Shown in pieces: positions 8,715-18,337 of a stretch of DNA of 64,000 bases. The stretch lies in the NCBI GenBank assembly GCA_024233005.1, contig JACKQE010000003.1, positions 124,001-188,000 of the forward strand, in the 5' to 3' direction. Both the position numbers and the translations under genes were made by a program. The DNA comes from Akkermansiaceae bacterium (GTDB lineage Bacteria > Verrucomicrobiota > Verrucomicrobiia > Verrucomicrobiales > DEV007). The notes below the pieces were generated by a model. It saw only the letters and a list, made by a program, of their open reading frames with translations, was not told where the DNA came from and did no database searches. Each line of letters starts with the position of its first letter. The first letter of the stretch is position 1.

Positions 8715-10283
8715 ATGAAGCTTTCCCTCCCACTCACCGTTCTCACCGCCGGTCTTTTCCTCGCCTCCGCGGTACCCGCACAGGACGCGAAACCCGCGCC
8801 CCAGACACTGCAAATCAAGACCCTGGCGGCCCAAATGCGGTATGACACCACCGAGATCATCGTGTCTCCGGGCACTCCGCTAAAAATCGTCTTCGAGAAT
8901 GGCGACGATCTCCCGCACAATCTGGCTTTCTGCGATGCCGGCACCGACGTCGTGGCCCTGTCCAACGCCCAGATGGAAAAACCGGAGGAAGCGTTGCGGC
9001 GGAACTGGATGCCGGATGACAAAAGGATCTGGGCCCATTCCAAATTGCTCAACCCCAAAGAGACGCAAGAGCTGCTGATCACCGCCCCGGAGAAACCCGG
9101 GGTTTATCCCTTCGTGTGCACCTTTCCCGGCCATGCCCTCACCATGAAGGGAGAACTCAAGGTGTTCGATCAGGGTGGTGGCTTCAAGGACCTGACCTTC
9201 AAGCTCTATCTCGGGGATTGGAAAAAGCTCCCCGACTTCGCGAAAGAAACCGTCCACCGGGAAGGCCCCATCGCAGACCGCCTGATCCAGATCAAATTGG
9301 ACGATTACAAGAACGAGTTCGGCGTGGTGTTCACTGGCACCGTCACCGCCCCGGTCGAGGGAGACTACGAGTTTTTCCTGGCCTCCGACGATGGCGGCCG
9401 CATTCTCATCGATGGCAAGAAAGTCGTGGAGCACGATGGCATTCATCCCGCTTCCGACATTAAGAAGGGCAAAACCAAACTGAAAAAGGGCGACCACAAG
9501 GTCGAGGTGCAGTATTTTCAAGCTGCCGGACAGATTGAACTGTTTGTCGGCTGGAAAGGTCCGCGTTTCGAGATCACCCCGCTCTCCAAATGGCTGCATC
9601 CCAACTGGAAGGGCGGTCCCCAGAAAAAGAAGGACGAGTTCACCGGCATGCCGATCGAGGTCAAGGACCAGCCCGTCATTTACCGAAATTTCATCCAAGG
9701 AGCTGGCAACCGCGGCATCGGTGTGGGTTACCCGGATGGCTTCAATCTCGCCTGGAGCGCCGAACAAATGAGTCCCGCCCTCCTCTGGCGGGGAGCGTTC
9801 ATCGATGCCGCCCGCCATTGGACGAACCGCGGAGGCGGTCACCAGGCACCTCTCGGGTATGGTGTGATTCCGCTGCCCGAGGGAGCGCCTTTCAGCGTCC
9901 TCGAATCCCTCGACTCTCCCTGGCCCGCTCCCCAACCCCGTGCCGAAGGGTTTGCCTGGAAAGGCTACCACCTCGATGCCAAGGGAGCCCCCACCTTCCA
10001 CTTCGAATGGCAGGGCGTGAAAGTATCCGAACATTATGAGACCGAAGGCAAAGGCATCGCCCCCGATGGCAGGATCACCCGCATCCTGGCCCTGAGCGGC
10101 GGCCCCCTCCCGGATAATGCCTGGATGCGCATCGCCAAAGGCAAGGCTGAACAGGGAACCGACGGTCGCTGGTCGGTCGATGGCAAATACTTCATCAAGG
10201 CCGATGGCATCGTTCACTCGGGCGACCAGCTGCTCGTTCCCGTCACGCCGGCGATCCGGGTCGAATACCAATGGCAGAACTGA
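8715..10283 (+). CDS. Secreted cupredoxin (azurin-like) fused to a PA14-type domain
   Basis: This 522-residue protein begins with a clear signal peptide (TVLTAGLFLASAVPAQ). Residues about 30-155 are a cupredoxin domain with a complete type I copper site: His68 (DLPHNL), Cys135 and His140 (FVCTFPGH) and Met144. Residues about 160-280 form a PA14-like domain (YEFFLASDDGGRILIDGK), typical of carbohydrate binding. The C-terminal part (about 285-522) is a further beta-rich region of unknown function that recurs in PVC proteins. It probably carries electrons to or from the dehydrogenase-like propeller encoded next, while the PA14 part localises it to glycans or the cell surface; that link is inference from gene order. 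Confidence 0.85.
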   Translation: MKLSLPLTVLTAGLFLASAVPAQDAKPAPQTLQIKTLAAQMRYDTTEIIVSPGTPLKIVFENGDDLPHNLAFCDAGTDVVALSNAQMEKPEEALRRNWMPDDKRIWAHSKLLNPKETQELLITAPEKPGVYPFVCTFPGHALTMKGELKVFDQGGGFKDLTFKLYLGDWKKLPDFAKETVHREGPIADRLIQIKLDDYKNEFGVVFTGTVTAPVEGDYEFFLASDDGGRILIDGKKVVEHDGIHPASDIKKGKTKLKKGDHKVEVQYFQAAGQIELFVGWKGPRFEITPLSKWLHPNWKGGPQKKKDEFTGMPIEVKDQPVIYRNFIQGAGNRGIGVGYPDGFNLAWSAEQMSPALLWRGAFIDAARHWTNRGGGHQAPLGYGVIPLPEGAPFSVLESLDSPWPAPQPRAEGFAWKGYHLDAKGAPTFHFEWQGVKVSEHYETEGKGIAPDGRITRILALSGGPLPDNAWMRIAKGKAEQGTDGRWSVDGKYFIKADGIVHSGDQLLVPVTPAIRVEYQWQN

Positions 10284-10342
10284 GTCCGAACCCATCCCTC
10301 GCTGTCTCACTATTTTCCCACCTCCTTTTTTCAGTTCCCGCC

Positions 10343-11812
10343 ATGCGCACACTTTTCCACTCCATTCTCACCCTCGCCCTCCTGTTTGCCGGATTCTCCA
10401 TCCGGGCGGCCGATCCACAGGAGTCCGACTATTACGCCATCAAAACATTCGTCACCCCGCAGGAGACGGCAATGGAAGTGAGCGCCATCGAACTCCTCCC
10501 CGACAACAAACTGGCGCTGGGCACCCGCCGCGGTGAAATCTGGATCGTTTCCGGAGCGCATGGCGACGATATTGAACAAGCCTCCTTCCAGCGTTTCGCC
10601 GCCGGCCAACACGAAATCATGGGACTCTGCTGGCGCGATGGCTGGCTCTATGCGACGAACCGTTATGAAGTGCTTCGCATCAGAGACGAAGATGGTGATG
10701 GACGCGGCGATGCTTTTGAAACCATCTGCGACAAGTGGGGCGTCAGCGGTGATTACCATGAATACGCCTTCGGTTCCCGCTTCGACAAGGAAGGCAACAT
10801 CTGGGTCGTGCTCTGCCTGACCGGTTCCTTCAACAGCAACATTGACTTCCGCGGTTGGGCGGTGCGGGTGAACAGCAAAGGTGAGATGATCCCGACCTGC
10901 TCGGGCATTCGATCCCCGGGAGGCATCGGGTTCGGAGCGGACGGTGACGTCTACTACACCGACAACCAAGGTCCCTGGCATGGTGCCTGCACCCTGCAGC
11001 ACCTCATTCCAGGGACTTTCCAGGGGCACCCCGGAGGATTCAAGTGGTATGAGAAAGCCCCCAACATGGGCCCCAAACCGGTGGAACCGAACGACAAAAG
11101 CCGCATGGTCACCGAGCGAGCCCGCGTCAAGGAACTCGTCCCGCCGGTGGTCTACATGGTGCATGGAAAAATTGGCAACTCATCTTCCGGTTTCGCGGCG
11201 GACACCACGGGCGGCAAATTCGGTCCCTTTGAAAAGCAACTCTTCATCGCCGACCAATCGCATTCCAACCTCTCCCGTGTCTTCATCGAAGAGGTCAACG
11301 GCATCCAACAGGGCGTTGTGTTCCCTTTCCGCAAGGGCTTCGGCTCGGGTCCGATCGGCGTCCGTCTCGGGGATGATGGCAAGCTTTTCATCGGTGGCTC
11401 TGACCGCGGCTGGGGGGCCAAAGGTGGCAAGCCCTTCGCCTTCGAGCGTCTCGAATGGACCGGCAAGGTGCCCTTCGAAGTTCATGCAATGCGCGCCAAA
11501 TCAGACGGCTTCGAACTGACCTTCACCGAACCCGTCGATCCCGCCACCGCCGGAAATGTCGCCAGCTACTCCATGCGTGAGTTCACTTACATTTACCAAG
11601 CCCAGTATGGCAGCCCCGAGGTCGATGACGTTCTTCCCAAAATCACCGCGGCCATTGTCTCAGCCGATGGAAAATCAGTTCATCTGAAGATTGACACCCT
11701 GACCAAGGGCCACATCCATGAACTGCATCTCGACGGGGTCCGCTCCGCATCCGGGCTCCCCCTGCTTCACCAAGAGGCTTACTACACCCTCAACGAGATC
11801 CCCTCCAAGTAA
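10343..11812 (+). CDS. Secreted beta-propeller protein, glucose/sorbosone-dehydrogenase-like
   Basis: The chosen ATG at 10343 begins a good signal peptide (FHSILTLALLFAGF, cleavage at IRA-AD); an in-frame ATG at 10271 overlaps the previous gene and adds 24 non-signal residues. The 489-residue product has the repeat texture of a six-bladed NHL/sorbosone-dehydrogenase propeller: IELLPDNKLALGTRRGEIW, LRIRDEDGDGRGD and GGIGFGADGDVYYTDNQG. A C-terminal stretch (about 370-480) looks like an immunoglobulin-like domain (FELTFTEPVDPATA). No CxxCH motif is present. Together with the upstream copper protein it may form an extracellular oxidation module for sugars. Enzymatic activity is not proven by any residue I can see. 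Confidence 0.75.
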   Translation: MRTLFHSILTLALLFAGFSIRAADPQESDYYAIKTFVTPQETAMEVSAIELLPDNKLALGTRRGEIWIVSGAHGDDIEQASFQRFAAGQHEIMGLCWRDGWLYATNRYEVLRIRDEDGDGRGDAFETICDKWGVSGDYHEYAFGSRFDKEGNIWVVLCLTGSFNSNIDFRGWAVRVNSKGEMIPTCSGIRSPGGIGFGADGDVYYTDNQGPWHGACTLQHLIPGTFQGHPGGFKWYEKAPNMGPKPVEPNDKSRMVTERARVKELVPPVVYMVHGKIGNSSSGFAADTTGGKFGPFEKQLFIADQSHSNLSRVFIEEVNGIQQGVVFPFRKGFGSGPIGVRLGDDGKLFIGGSDRGWGAKGGKPFAFERLEWTGKVPFEVHAMRAKSDGFELTFTEPVDPATAGNVASYSMREFTYIYQAQYGSPEVDDVLPKITAAIVSADGKSVHLKIDTLTKGHIHELHLDGVRSASGLPLLHQEAYYTLNEIPSK

Positions 11813-11902
11813 GCTTCCGCCGGAGGCCCGCAGGGACCTGACACCGTGTGTCCCTGATCCCGGCAATGAATCGGCTTCCCTTGCGGGGGACTTTTCGCTA
11901 GC

Positions 11903-14035
11903 ATGATGTTCGCCATGAATGTCACGCCCCTGCGACTCGCCTGCGTCCTGCTTTTCCTCGGCACCTCGGCCTCATCCCGCGGGGCCGACTACCGGAGCAT
12001 TCCCACACCGCCCACGCCAGGGGATGCGATGTTGGATGCCTATTTTCAAACGGAAACCCGCCGACTCACCGTGCGGTCCCTTGGCGGTATCGAAACGCGG
12101 GAGGATTGGGAAAAACAACGTGACGCGATGCGCCGGCAGCTTTTTGAAATGCTCGGCCTGCAGCCCCTCCCTGCGAAAAGCCCGCTCAAGGCCACCATCA
12201 CCGGCACGGTTGCGGCGGATGGCATTGTGGTGGAAAAGCTCGCCTTCCAGTCCCGTCCCGGTCTCTATGTCACCGGCGACCTCTACCGCCCGGTCAGCCA
12301 AGACGGTCCCCTGCCCACGATTCTCTATGTCTGCGGACACGGCGGGGTCAAAAAAGACGGCATCAGTTACGGAAACAAAACACATTACCAGCACCACGGC
12401 GCTTGGTTCGCCCGCAACGGCTATGTCTGCCTCATCATCGACACGCTCCAGCTCGGCGAGATCGAGGGCATCCATCATGGGACATTCAAAGAGGGCCGCT
12501 GGTGGTGGCCCTCCCGCGGTTACACCCCCGCCGGAGTTGAAGCGTGGAACTGCATCCGGGCTCTCGACTATCTGGAGACACGTCCCGAGGTCGACAAGAC
12601 CCGCTTCGGAGTGACCGGACGCTCCGGGGGTGGAGCCTACAGCTGGTGGATCGCCGCGCTCGACGAGCGCATCCAATGTGCCGTTCCCGTGGCCGGCATC
12701 ACCAGCCTGAAAAACCATGTCGTCGACGGCTGCGTCGAGGGACACTGTGACTGCATGTTCCAGGTCAACACTTACCGATGGGACTATCCCATGGTCGCCG
12801 CACTAGTGGCGCCCCGGCCACTTCTCATCGGCAACACCGACAAGGACAACATCTTTCCCCTCGATGGTGTCGTCGACGTCTATAACAAGACCCGTCACAT
12901 TTACGAACTCCTCGGCGCGGGTGACAAGATCGGTCTCGCGCTATACGAAGGTCCCCACAAGGACACCCAACCGCTCCGGGTCGATGCCTTCCACTGGTTC
13001 AACCGGTTTCTCAAGGGCAAAAGTATCGATGACGAGTTGGCTGACACCACCGCTCCCAAGCCCTTTCCGGTGGAGGACCTAAAGGTCTTCGCCACCCTCC
13101 CGGACGATGAGCGCAACACCCATATCGACAAGTATTTCACCCGTCTCCCCAAGATCGAGCCCGCGGAATCCGCCGCCGATTGGCGCGTCTCCCGCGACCA
13201 ATGGATGAGATCCCTGCAGAGCCGGAGTTTCCGGGGATGGCCGGGAGCCGAGCCCAAGGCGGAACTGACCCAAACCGGCACGGAATCCCGCGACGGGGTC
13301 CGCCTGACCGCTTACACCTTGAACACCCAGGAGCCATGGAATCTGCCCGTTTATCTCGTCCACCGCGAAGGTCTCAAACCGGAGGATCTCGACCTCGTGG
13401 TGCTCAATGTGGTTGACGATGCGGAGTGGCCCGGTTTCCTCAGCCGCCTCGGGGCCGCCTTTCCCAACGCCATGGCCAGCCAGGCCATCTCCCTGCCATC
13501 GCTTGATGCCGAGGGCTTCGCGGTCGAGAAACAGATGCATGAGAGCCAGAAATGGGGCATGGCCTATCTCTGTCCACGGGGGATCGGCCCCACCGCTTGG
13601 ACGACGGATGCCAAAGAGCGGACTCAAATCCTGCGGCGGTTCCTCCTCCTTGGGCAAACCCTCGACGGCATGCAGGTCTGGGACATCCGTCGTGGCATCC
13701 AGGGATTGCGCAGCCTGCCCGGCATGGACAAACCCGCCCTGTGGCTCCAGAGCACCGGGGTCATGGCAACCAACACCTTGTATGCCTCACTTTGGGAGCC
13801 CGCAGTGACTCGCCTGGATCTCCATGGCCCCCCCCCGAGTCACGAGGAGGGGCCGTCCTATCTCAATGTGATGCGTTTCCTCGACGTGCCCCAGGCTGCC
13901 GCGATGGTCGCCGACCGGAGCAAGGTGCGGATTTATGACGCCAAGCCGGAATCATGGAGCTACCTGACCAACCTGGGGAAAATCCTCGGCTGGGACGACC
14001 AGCGCGTCCAAATCCGGAAACCGGTTTCGGAGTGA
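11903..14035 (+). CDS. Secreted alpha/beta-hydrolase, acetylxylan-esterase-like
   Basis: The 710-residue product has a signal peptide (LRLACVLLFLGTSASSRGA); starts at 11906 or 11915 are also possible. An alpha/beta-hydrolase domain occupies about residues 60-380: an oxyanion-side motif CGHGG, the nucleophile elbow TGRSGGG (Ser241), the acid position near IGNTDKDNIFP and a His in GPHKDT or DAFHWF. The layout resembles the acetylxylan/glucuronoyl-type esterases encoded in many PVC genomes. A second domain (about 430-700) has weak hydrolase-like texture and no obvious catalytic triad. It probably removes acyl groups from polysaccharides outside the cytoplasm, in keeping with the DUF1080 and PA14 neighbours. 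Confidence 0.8.
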   Translation: MMFAMNVTPLRLACVLLFLGTSASSRGADYRSIPTPPTPGDAMLDAYFQTETRRLTVRSLGGIETREDWEKQRDAMRRQLFEMLGLQPLPAKSPLKATITGTVAADGIVVEKLAFQSRPGLYVTGDLYRPVSQDGPLPTILYVCGHGGVKKDGISYGNKTHYQHHGAWFARNGYVCLIIDTLQLGEIEGIHHGTFKEGRWWWPSRGYTPAGVEAWNCIRALDYLETRPEVDKTRFGVTGRSGGGAYSWWIAALDERIQCAVPVAGITSLKNHVVDGCVEGHCDCMFQVNTYRWDYPMVAALVAPRPLLIGNTDKDNIFPLDGVVDVYNKTRHIYELLGAGDKIGLALYEGPHKDTQPLRVDAFHWFNRFLKGKSIDDELADTTAPKPFPVEDLKVFATLPDDERNTHIDKYFTRLPKIEPAESAADWRVSRDQWMRSLQSRSFRGWPGAEPKAELTQTGTESRDGVRLTAYTLNTQEPWNLPVYLVHREGLKPEDLDLVVLNVVDDAEWPGFLSRLGAAFPNAMASQAISLPSLDAEGFAVEKQMHESQKWGMAYLCPRGIGPTAWTTDAKERTQILRRFLLLGQTLDGMQVWDIRRGIQGLRSLPGMDKPALWLQSTGVMATNTLYASLWEPAVTRLDLHGPPPSHEEGPSYLNVMRFLDVPQAAAMVADRSKVRIYDAKPESWSYLTNLGKILGWDDQRVQIRKPVSE

Positions 14036-14400
14036 CCACAGGCTGCGGCTGAGGCCAATCGGTTCATCAGTCAGGCACCCCGCCTTCCGCCAAGCCCTGC
14101 TTGCGACCGCAGGAGCGCAGCGCGTCCGTTTGCGACTTGAATCCCTGATCGGATTGACATCGTGGGTGCCCCGAGCGGCCATTTCTTCCCTGAGGAACGA
14201 GAAACGGTTCACCTATGGCACCTTCATCACAAGGGATGCAAATGCGATCTGCCAAGCCTCGTTTCGTGCTCATAATAACCAGACAGCGATCGAGGGATCG
14301 CAAAAGTTAACGGAAATAGTCCGACCTCGGCAAAAATCAAAATTTTTTTGTTGCTACAAATTCGATTTTCCTTCATTCTTGTTGGACAGTTCGAAAGAGT
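14036..14400. other. Intergenic region ahead of the accessory island
   Basis: No credible gene is visible in these 365 bases. The last 120 bases turn A/T-rich, with a run of seven T residues near 14345, and probably contain the promoter of the next gene; TTGCTA near 14353 with an A/T-rich stretch 17 bases later is the best but weak candidate. Confidence 0.45.
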
Positions 14401-17373
14401 ATGAAACGCGGTGCCCCCCCCACCTCAGCCAAAGGCTTCCTTCTTACCCTAACCTCCTGGCGGACCCGGCTGGGCCGGGCACTTCTTTTCAGTGCCCTCC
14501 TCAGCCTGAGCATGCCTCCTTGGCCCACCAAGGTGCAGGCCGGTTATTTCTATGACTCGGACGGCGACGGCTTCGACGACACCTATGTGCCGGATCCCTG
14601 GGAAGATACCGCCTACTATGGATACACCACGCCGCCTTCCGACCAGGACGGCGACGGCTGGGAGGATGCCCTCGATCCCTTCCCCGCCGACGCCCGCCTC
14701 AATCCGCAGACCGATCCCGATGCCGACGGCGTGCCTTCCGAGCTGGAGTGGTTTTACGGGATGAATGACCTCGATCCCGCCGACGGGGCCGCCGATCTCG
14801 ACGGCGACGGCTTCAGCAACGCGGAAGCCTTCCAGCAGGGGTGGCCGCTCGATGCGGCGTCGCTCGCCTTCCCCGATGCCGATGGCGACCGCTTGAACGA
14901 TATCATCGAACAACACTGGGCGCTCCTCCATCCCGGCAGTCTCGATCCTGGCAATCCTCTCGATCCCGTGGCAGACTACGATCAGGATGGAGTCATGAAT
15001 TTCGAAGAACTGACCTGGGGACTGGACCTGGCCTCTCCGACCTCCCCCGCCACCGGTGAAGACCTCGCCTTCATGCAGCTGGTGACGGGTAACTTCAGTG
15101 CCTTTGTCCCCCCGGGCTACCCGGGCTACTCCGCCACCGACCCGGATGCCGACGGACTGCCCAGCCTGTTGGAATACCAGCTCCAGCTCAACCCCCGTTC
15201 CGCTGACAGCGATGAGGACGGGGTTCCCGACGGCGAGGAAGACACCGACGGCGATGGCTTTGGCAATCTGGCCGAAGTGGCCGCCGGCACCCTGCCGGGC
15301 CAGGCCGCGAGTCATCCCGTGGCGTCGTCGCCCGACGGAACTGGAGGAGCCGGTGCCGGGAGCGGCTCCACCAGCGGGACCGGGAATGAGCAAGGGAACG
15401 GCACCGGGACGACCGGATCGGCGGCGCCACCGGTGGGTGGCACCGCGCTGGCCGCGACCACCGACCTGCATCTGAGGGTCAGGAGCCTGAAAGTCTCCGG
15501 TGGCACCATCACCCGGCACTCCCAGGATGAGTGGATTTACTCCAGCGGAATGGGAACTTCATCCGAAGAAATGGCCGCCATGAAAGCGAATGGATGGGAT
15601 ATTTCGGATGCTTTCACCATGGATATCCCGACAGGCACGGATCCCGACGGGCTGCCGACCGGCTATGAAACCCGGTATTGGTGGACCGCCAAGAAGCAGG
15701 TGGGGGTTGCCGGGGAAACCATCCTTCCTTTCAGCGGTCGCTCCGGGGAGTTGGCCAGTGACCAGGCCGTGTCCGAAGCCTATGCGGACGAGCCGGGCCA
15801 GGTCTACCAAGGGGATGTTTCGGGCGAGTTGAATCTGAATGACCCCGCTTCGGGCGACGTCTTCACGGGCTCGGAGGAAGGCGGCGGAGTGAAGGTGGTT
15901 TCAGAGTTCGCTGCCAGCAAACAGAGCACTCCTGTTTCGGACACGGGACTTTACCCGCAAGGGGAGTCGGCAGAGGTGTGGGTGGAAGGTTCCGCTTCGG
16001 AGGTGGCGCAACGGAGGACGTATTTGATCCTGACCAGTTCCACGGCGTTCCAAGCGGAGCCCGCTTGGCAGGGCGTCGGAACGGTGACCTTCATTCTGGA
16101 GCCGGGGTTGACGGGCGTCGGGCGGGTCGAAGCGACGACAGGCGCGGCGCCCTGGGTCACCGTGCACAACGGCCGCCTGTGGGTCGAGCCGCCCGTGCAG
16201 GAGGGGATGCGGAATGAGGTGCGCCTCCTGCCGGTGGAGGTAGTCGAAGTATCACCCAAGGTTACAGACGAAGAAGGCACTGAAGTTGCCGGGTCTGAGA
16301 AACCCTCGACTGGCAAGCCGCTGACGCCATTCGTTGAAATTGATCCATACGCAAACAAGATCGCCCATCGTGAATTGAAGGTGCTCATTAGCAGCGCCTT
16401 GAAGGACAAGAAAGTGACATGGTCACTTGAAGCGTTGCCAGGCGCAACACCGGCAACCATTCGCGGCCGGTGGGAAGACAGCCCAACACACAAAGACCGT
16501 TTCGAGGCATCAACTGCCTATGGTGCGAACGGGTTCCGCAAAGTGTCGCAGTCATCAGGTGAAACCACCGTCGGAGCCGACGGTCACACCGCCATTCGTG
16601 TGAACGTGCCGCCGATTGGGTTCAACCAGGTGCGGATCAAAATCCAAATCGAGGGTATGAGCACGCCGATTGATTTGATCGACATGGAAGTGCCCGGCGT
16701 GGTTGTGATCGATCCTGGGCACGGTGGCGCTTCCAATTTGCCTGGAGCAAGTTGGAACAATGCCACAAGCCCTTCTGGAGTTTTGGAAAAGGCAATGGCT
16801 CTCTCCTATGGGACCGCAGCGCGCGATGCGCTCAGAACAAAGCGCCAGCAGGACAAATTGAATCTGCGTGTGTTCATGACCAGGACGACCGATGTGAACG
16901 TCTCTGGGCAGGATCGCGCTGCTAGAGCTAAGGACAACGGCGCGGACGTGATTTTCATCATTCACTTCAATGCATCGGACTCTCACACAGCTCGTGGCAC
17001 TCTTGAAGTCGTGCGTGATAGTGGCAATGTGAATGCGACAGAAGACACCAACCTCGCCAACACGGTAATCGACCTCATGATTCCTGCGATTAGGCAATAC
17101 GACACGGGTGCAAATAAGCGTTACTCGGTCGTGAACAATACCGCCGTGGCAAGCGACACAAATCTTGGAAACACCTCTGCTTACCACCCCATCCGCGCAG
17201 CATATTGCGAAGTCGAGTTTATCGACTTGGGCGAACACACGGAAGACACAAGCGATGACTTGGTGGACATCCTATTGAACACAGGACCGAATGCGGCAGC
17301 GGTAAAAACGGCCGTCGCAAATGCGATACGAGACGGCATCCTTCAAGACCTGCGTAACCAACCACAGCCATGA
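14401..17373 (+). CDS. Calcium-repeat surface protein with C-terminal peptidoglycan amidase domain (candidate polymorphic toxin)
   Basis: This 990-residue protein has a long signal peptide, then at least eight thrombospondin-type-3-like calcium motifs (DSDGDGFDD, DQDGDGWED, DLDGDGFSN and similar; residues about 50-290). A Gly/Ser-rich linker leads to a middle region (about 350-615). From about residue 615 the base composition drops: one sampled 60-base line there is 50% G+C against 67% in the repeat region. Residues about 768-990 are an amidase_3 domain with His774 (IDPGHGG), Glu796, His855 (IIHFNAS) and catalytic Glu937 (YCEVEF). Conserved carrier, linker and a compositionally foreign enzymatic tip is the plan of polymorphic toxins. 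The stop overlaps the next start by four bases, so a partner protein is co-translated. A housekeeping surface hydrolase is the alternative. Confidence 0.82.
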   Translation: MKRGAPPTSAKGFLLTLTSWRTRLGRALLFSALLSLSMPPWPTKVQAGYFYDSDGDGFDDTYVPDPWEDTAYYGYTTPPSDQDGDGWEDALDPFPADARLNPQTDPDADGVPSELEWFYGMNDLDPADGAADLDGDGFSNAEAFQQGWPLDAASLAFPDADGDRLNDIIEQHWALLHPGSLDPGNPLDPVADYDQDGVMNFEELTWGLDLASPTSPATGEDLAFMQLVTGNFSAFVPPGYPGYSATDPDADGLPSLLEYQLQLNPRSADSDEDGVPDGEEDTDGDGFGNLAEVAAGTLPGQAASHPVASSPDGTGGAGAGSGSTSGTGNEQGNGTGTTGSAAPPVGGTALAATTDLHLRVRSLKVSGGTITRHSQDEWIYSSGMGTSSEEMAAMKANGWDISDAFTMDIPTGTDPDGLPTGYETRYWWTAKKQVGVAGETILPFSGRSGELASDQAVSEAYADEPGQVYQGDVSGELNLNDPASGDVFTGSEEGGGVKVVSEFAASKQSTPVSDTGLYPQGESAEVWVEGSASEVAQRRTYLILTSSTAFQAEPAWQGVGTVTFILEPGLTGVGRVEATTGAAPWVTVHNGRLWVEPPVQEGMRNEVRLLPVEVVEVSPKVTDEEGTEVAGSEKPSTGKPLTPFVEIDPYANKIAHRELKVLISSALKDKKVTWSLEALPGATPATIRGRWEDSPTHKDRFEASTAYGANGFRKVSQSSGETTVGADGHTAIRVNVPPIGFNQVRIKIQIEGMSTPIDLIDMEVPGVVVIDPGHGGASNLPGASWNNATSPSGVLEKAMALSYGTAARDALRTKRQQDKLNLRVFMTRTTDVNVSGQDRAARAKDNGADVIFIIHFNASDSHTARGTLEVVRDSGNVNATEDTNLANTVIDLMIPAIRQYDTGANKRYSVVNNTAVASDTNLGNTSAYHPIRAAYCEVEFIDLGEHTEDTSDDLVDILLNTGPNAAAVKTAVANAIRDGILQDLRNQPQP

Positions 17374-18158
17374 ATAGACCGCTTCTAATTGGATTGATCC
17401 TCGCGGCGTTTTTGGCCTTCATCTTGTTCACCAACCAGAGTGAGCCGAGCCCATCAACGGCAGGTCAAACAGCACAGCAGAAGGGGTCCAACAAGACCGC
17501 ACAGCTACAAAACGCTGAAGCCCCAAAGGCTGTCATTCTACCGACTTCCGATCCACTCCCACTTGTGGGCATGAAGGCGACCAAGTACGTGCCCGATCTC
17601 GCTGCTCTGGCCCACTTTCGCGAAGACCTTCCATTCAAGTTTATCGGTAACGATGCAGTTGGTCGTGTATTGGATCGGCAAGGGCGTGTGCTGATCGAGT
17701 CAGGAAAAGAGATTGCTATTTTGGGAGTTGCCGTCGCACCCGACAAACAGCGTGTCCTTGTTAAAGGCGGCGACGCCATCAACTTCGTTCTCGATCCGGC
17801 AACAGGCCAGAAGATCAAGCTTCCAGTCTATCCTCCAGGTGCTAACATGCTTGGCTTTGGCTCATGGAACTGGATTGGCCCAAGCACGCTTCTTGGCGAG
17901 TCCGGCGTTCAAGCCTTTAATGCCAAAGGAAAGCCGATGAACTGTTGTGAGGGACACAACGTTGCGCAAACAAAGCTCTACTCTTTCGACGTCACCACCC
18001 AACGACTCGCAGAGGTAACAATACCAAGCGAGGTCAAGCAACCCGTTGTGACCGTGATGGAGGTGAGCAGTGATGGGCATGTTCATCTTGCTAATGAAGA
18101 ATCGCACGGCGGTGCTGAACAAGACTTCGGTTGGTTCAAGATTGATGCTCCGAAATAG
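17370..18158 (+). CDS. Membrane-anchored periplasmic protein, candidate immunity protein
   Basis: I do not recognise this 262-residue protein. It has one N-terminal membrane segment (LLIGLILAAFLAFILF, residues 5-20) with basic residues before it only weakly, then a Ser/Thr/Gln-rich linker and a soluble domain of about 200 residues with repeated short beta-like blocks (GRVLDRQGRVLIESGKEI, AILGVAVAPDKQRVLV), which could be a small propeller. A CC pair occurs in NCCEGHN. Its ATG overlaps the stop of the amidase-tipped gene (ATGA) and it shares that gene's lower G+C. A periplasm-facing anchor is the expected place for an immunity protein against a wall-cutting toxin, so that role is proposed as inference. 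Confidence 0.7.
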   Translation: MNRPLLIGLILAAFLAFILFTNQSEPSPSTAGQTAQQKGSNKTAQLQNAEAPKAVILPTSDPLPLVGMKATKYVPDLAALAHFREDLPFKFIGNDAVGRVLDRQGRVLIESGKEIAILGVAVAPDKQRVLVKGGDAINFVLDPATGQKIKLPVYPPGANMLGFGSWNWIGPSTLLGESGVQAFNAKGKPMNCCEGHNVAQTKLYSFDVTTQRLAEVTIPSEVKQPVVTVMEVSSDGHVHLANEESHGGAEQDFGWFKIDAPK

Positions 18159-18337
18159 TGCGATGTCGGCCTGCAACGTCGCTCATGCCAACTCCAGCGC
18201 CTCGCAAAGCTCACGGCTCCGCCCATTGCCAACCACCGACAAGCTCCGCCCTCTCCAACTCCCACCGCAAAGAAGTGTGCCCCTGATCGTCGCAGCTCCG
18301 CACCTGGAACTCCTCCGAAATAGCAAACATAGAAAGG
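18159..18337. other. Intergenic scar between island and IS3 remnant
   Basis: No supported gene. A 39-codon open frame on the minus strand (18330-18211) has protein-like texture but no recognisable motif, and may be a scrap of a lost accessory gene. No clear inverted repeat of the IS3 element could be found here. Confidence 0.35.

Noticed and set aside
18211..18330. 39-codon minus-strand frame with protein-like texture
   Set aside because: Too short, no ribosome site and no known family; kept only as a note in the intergenic entry.
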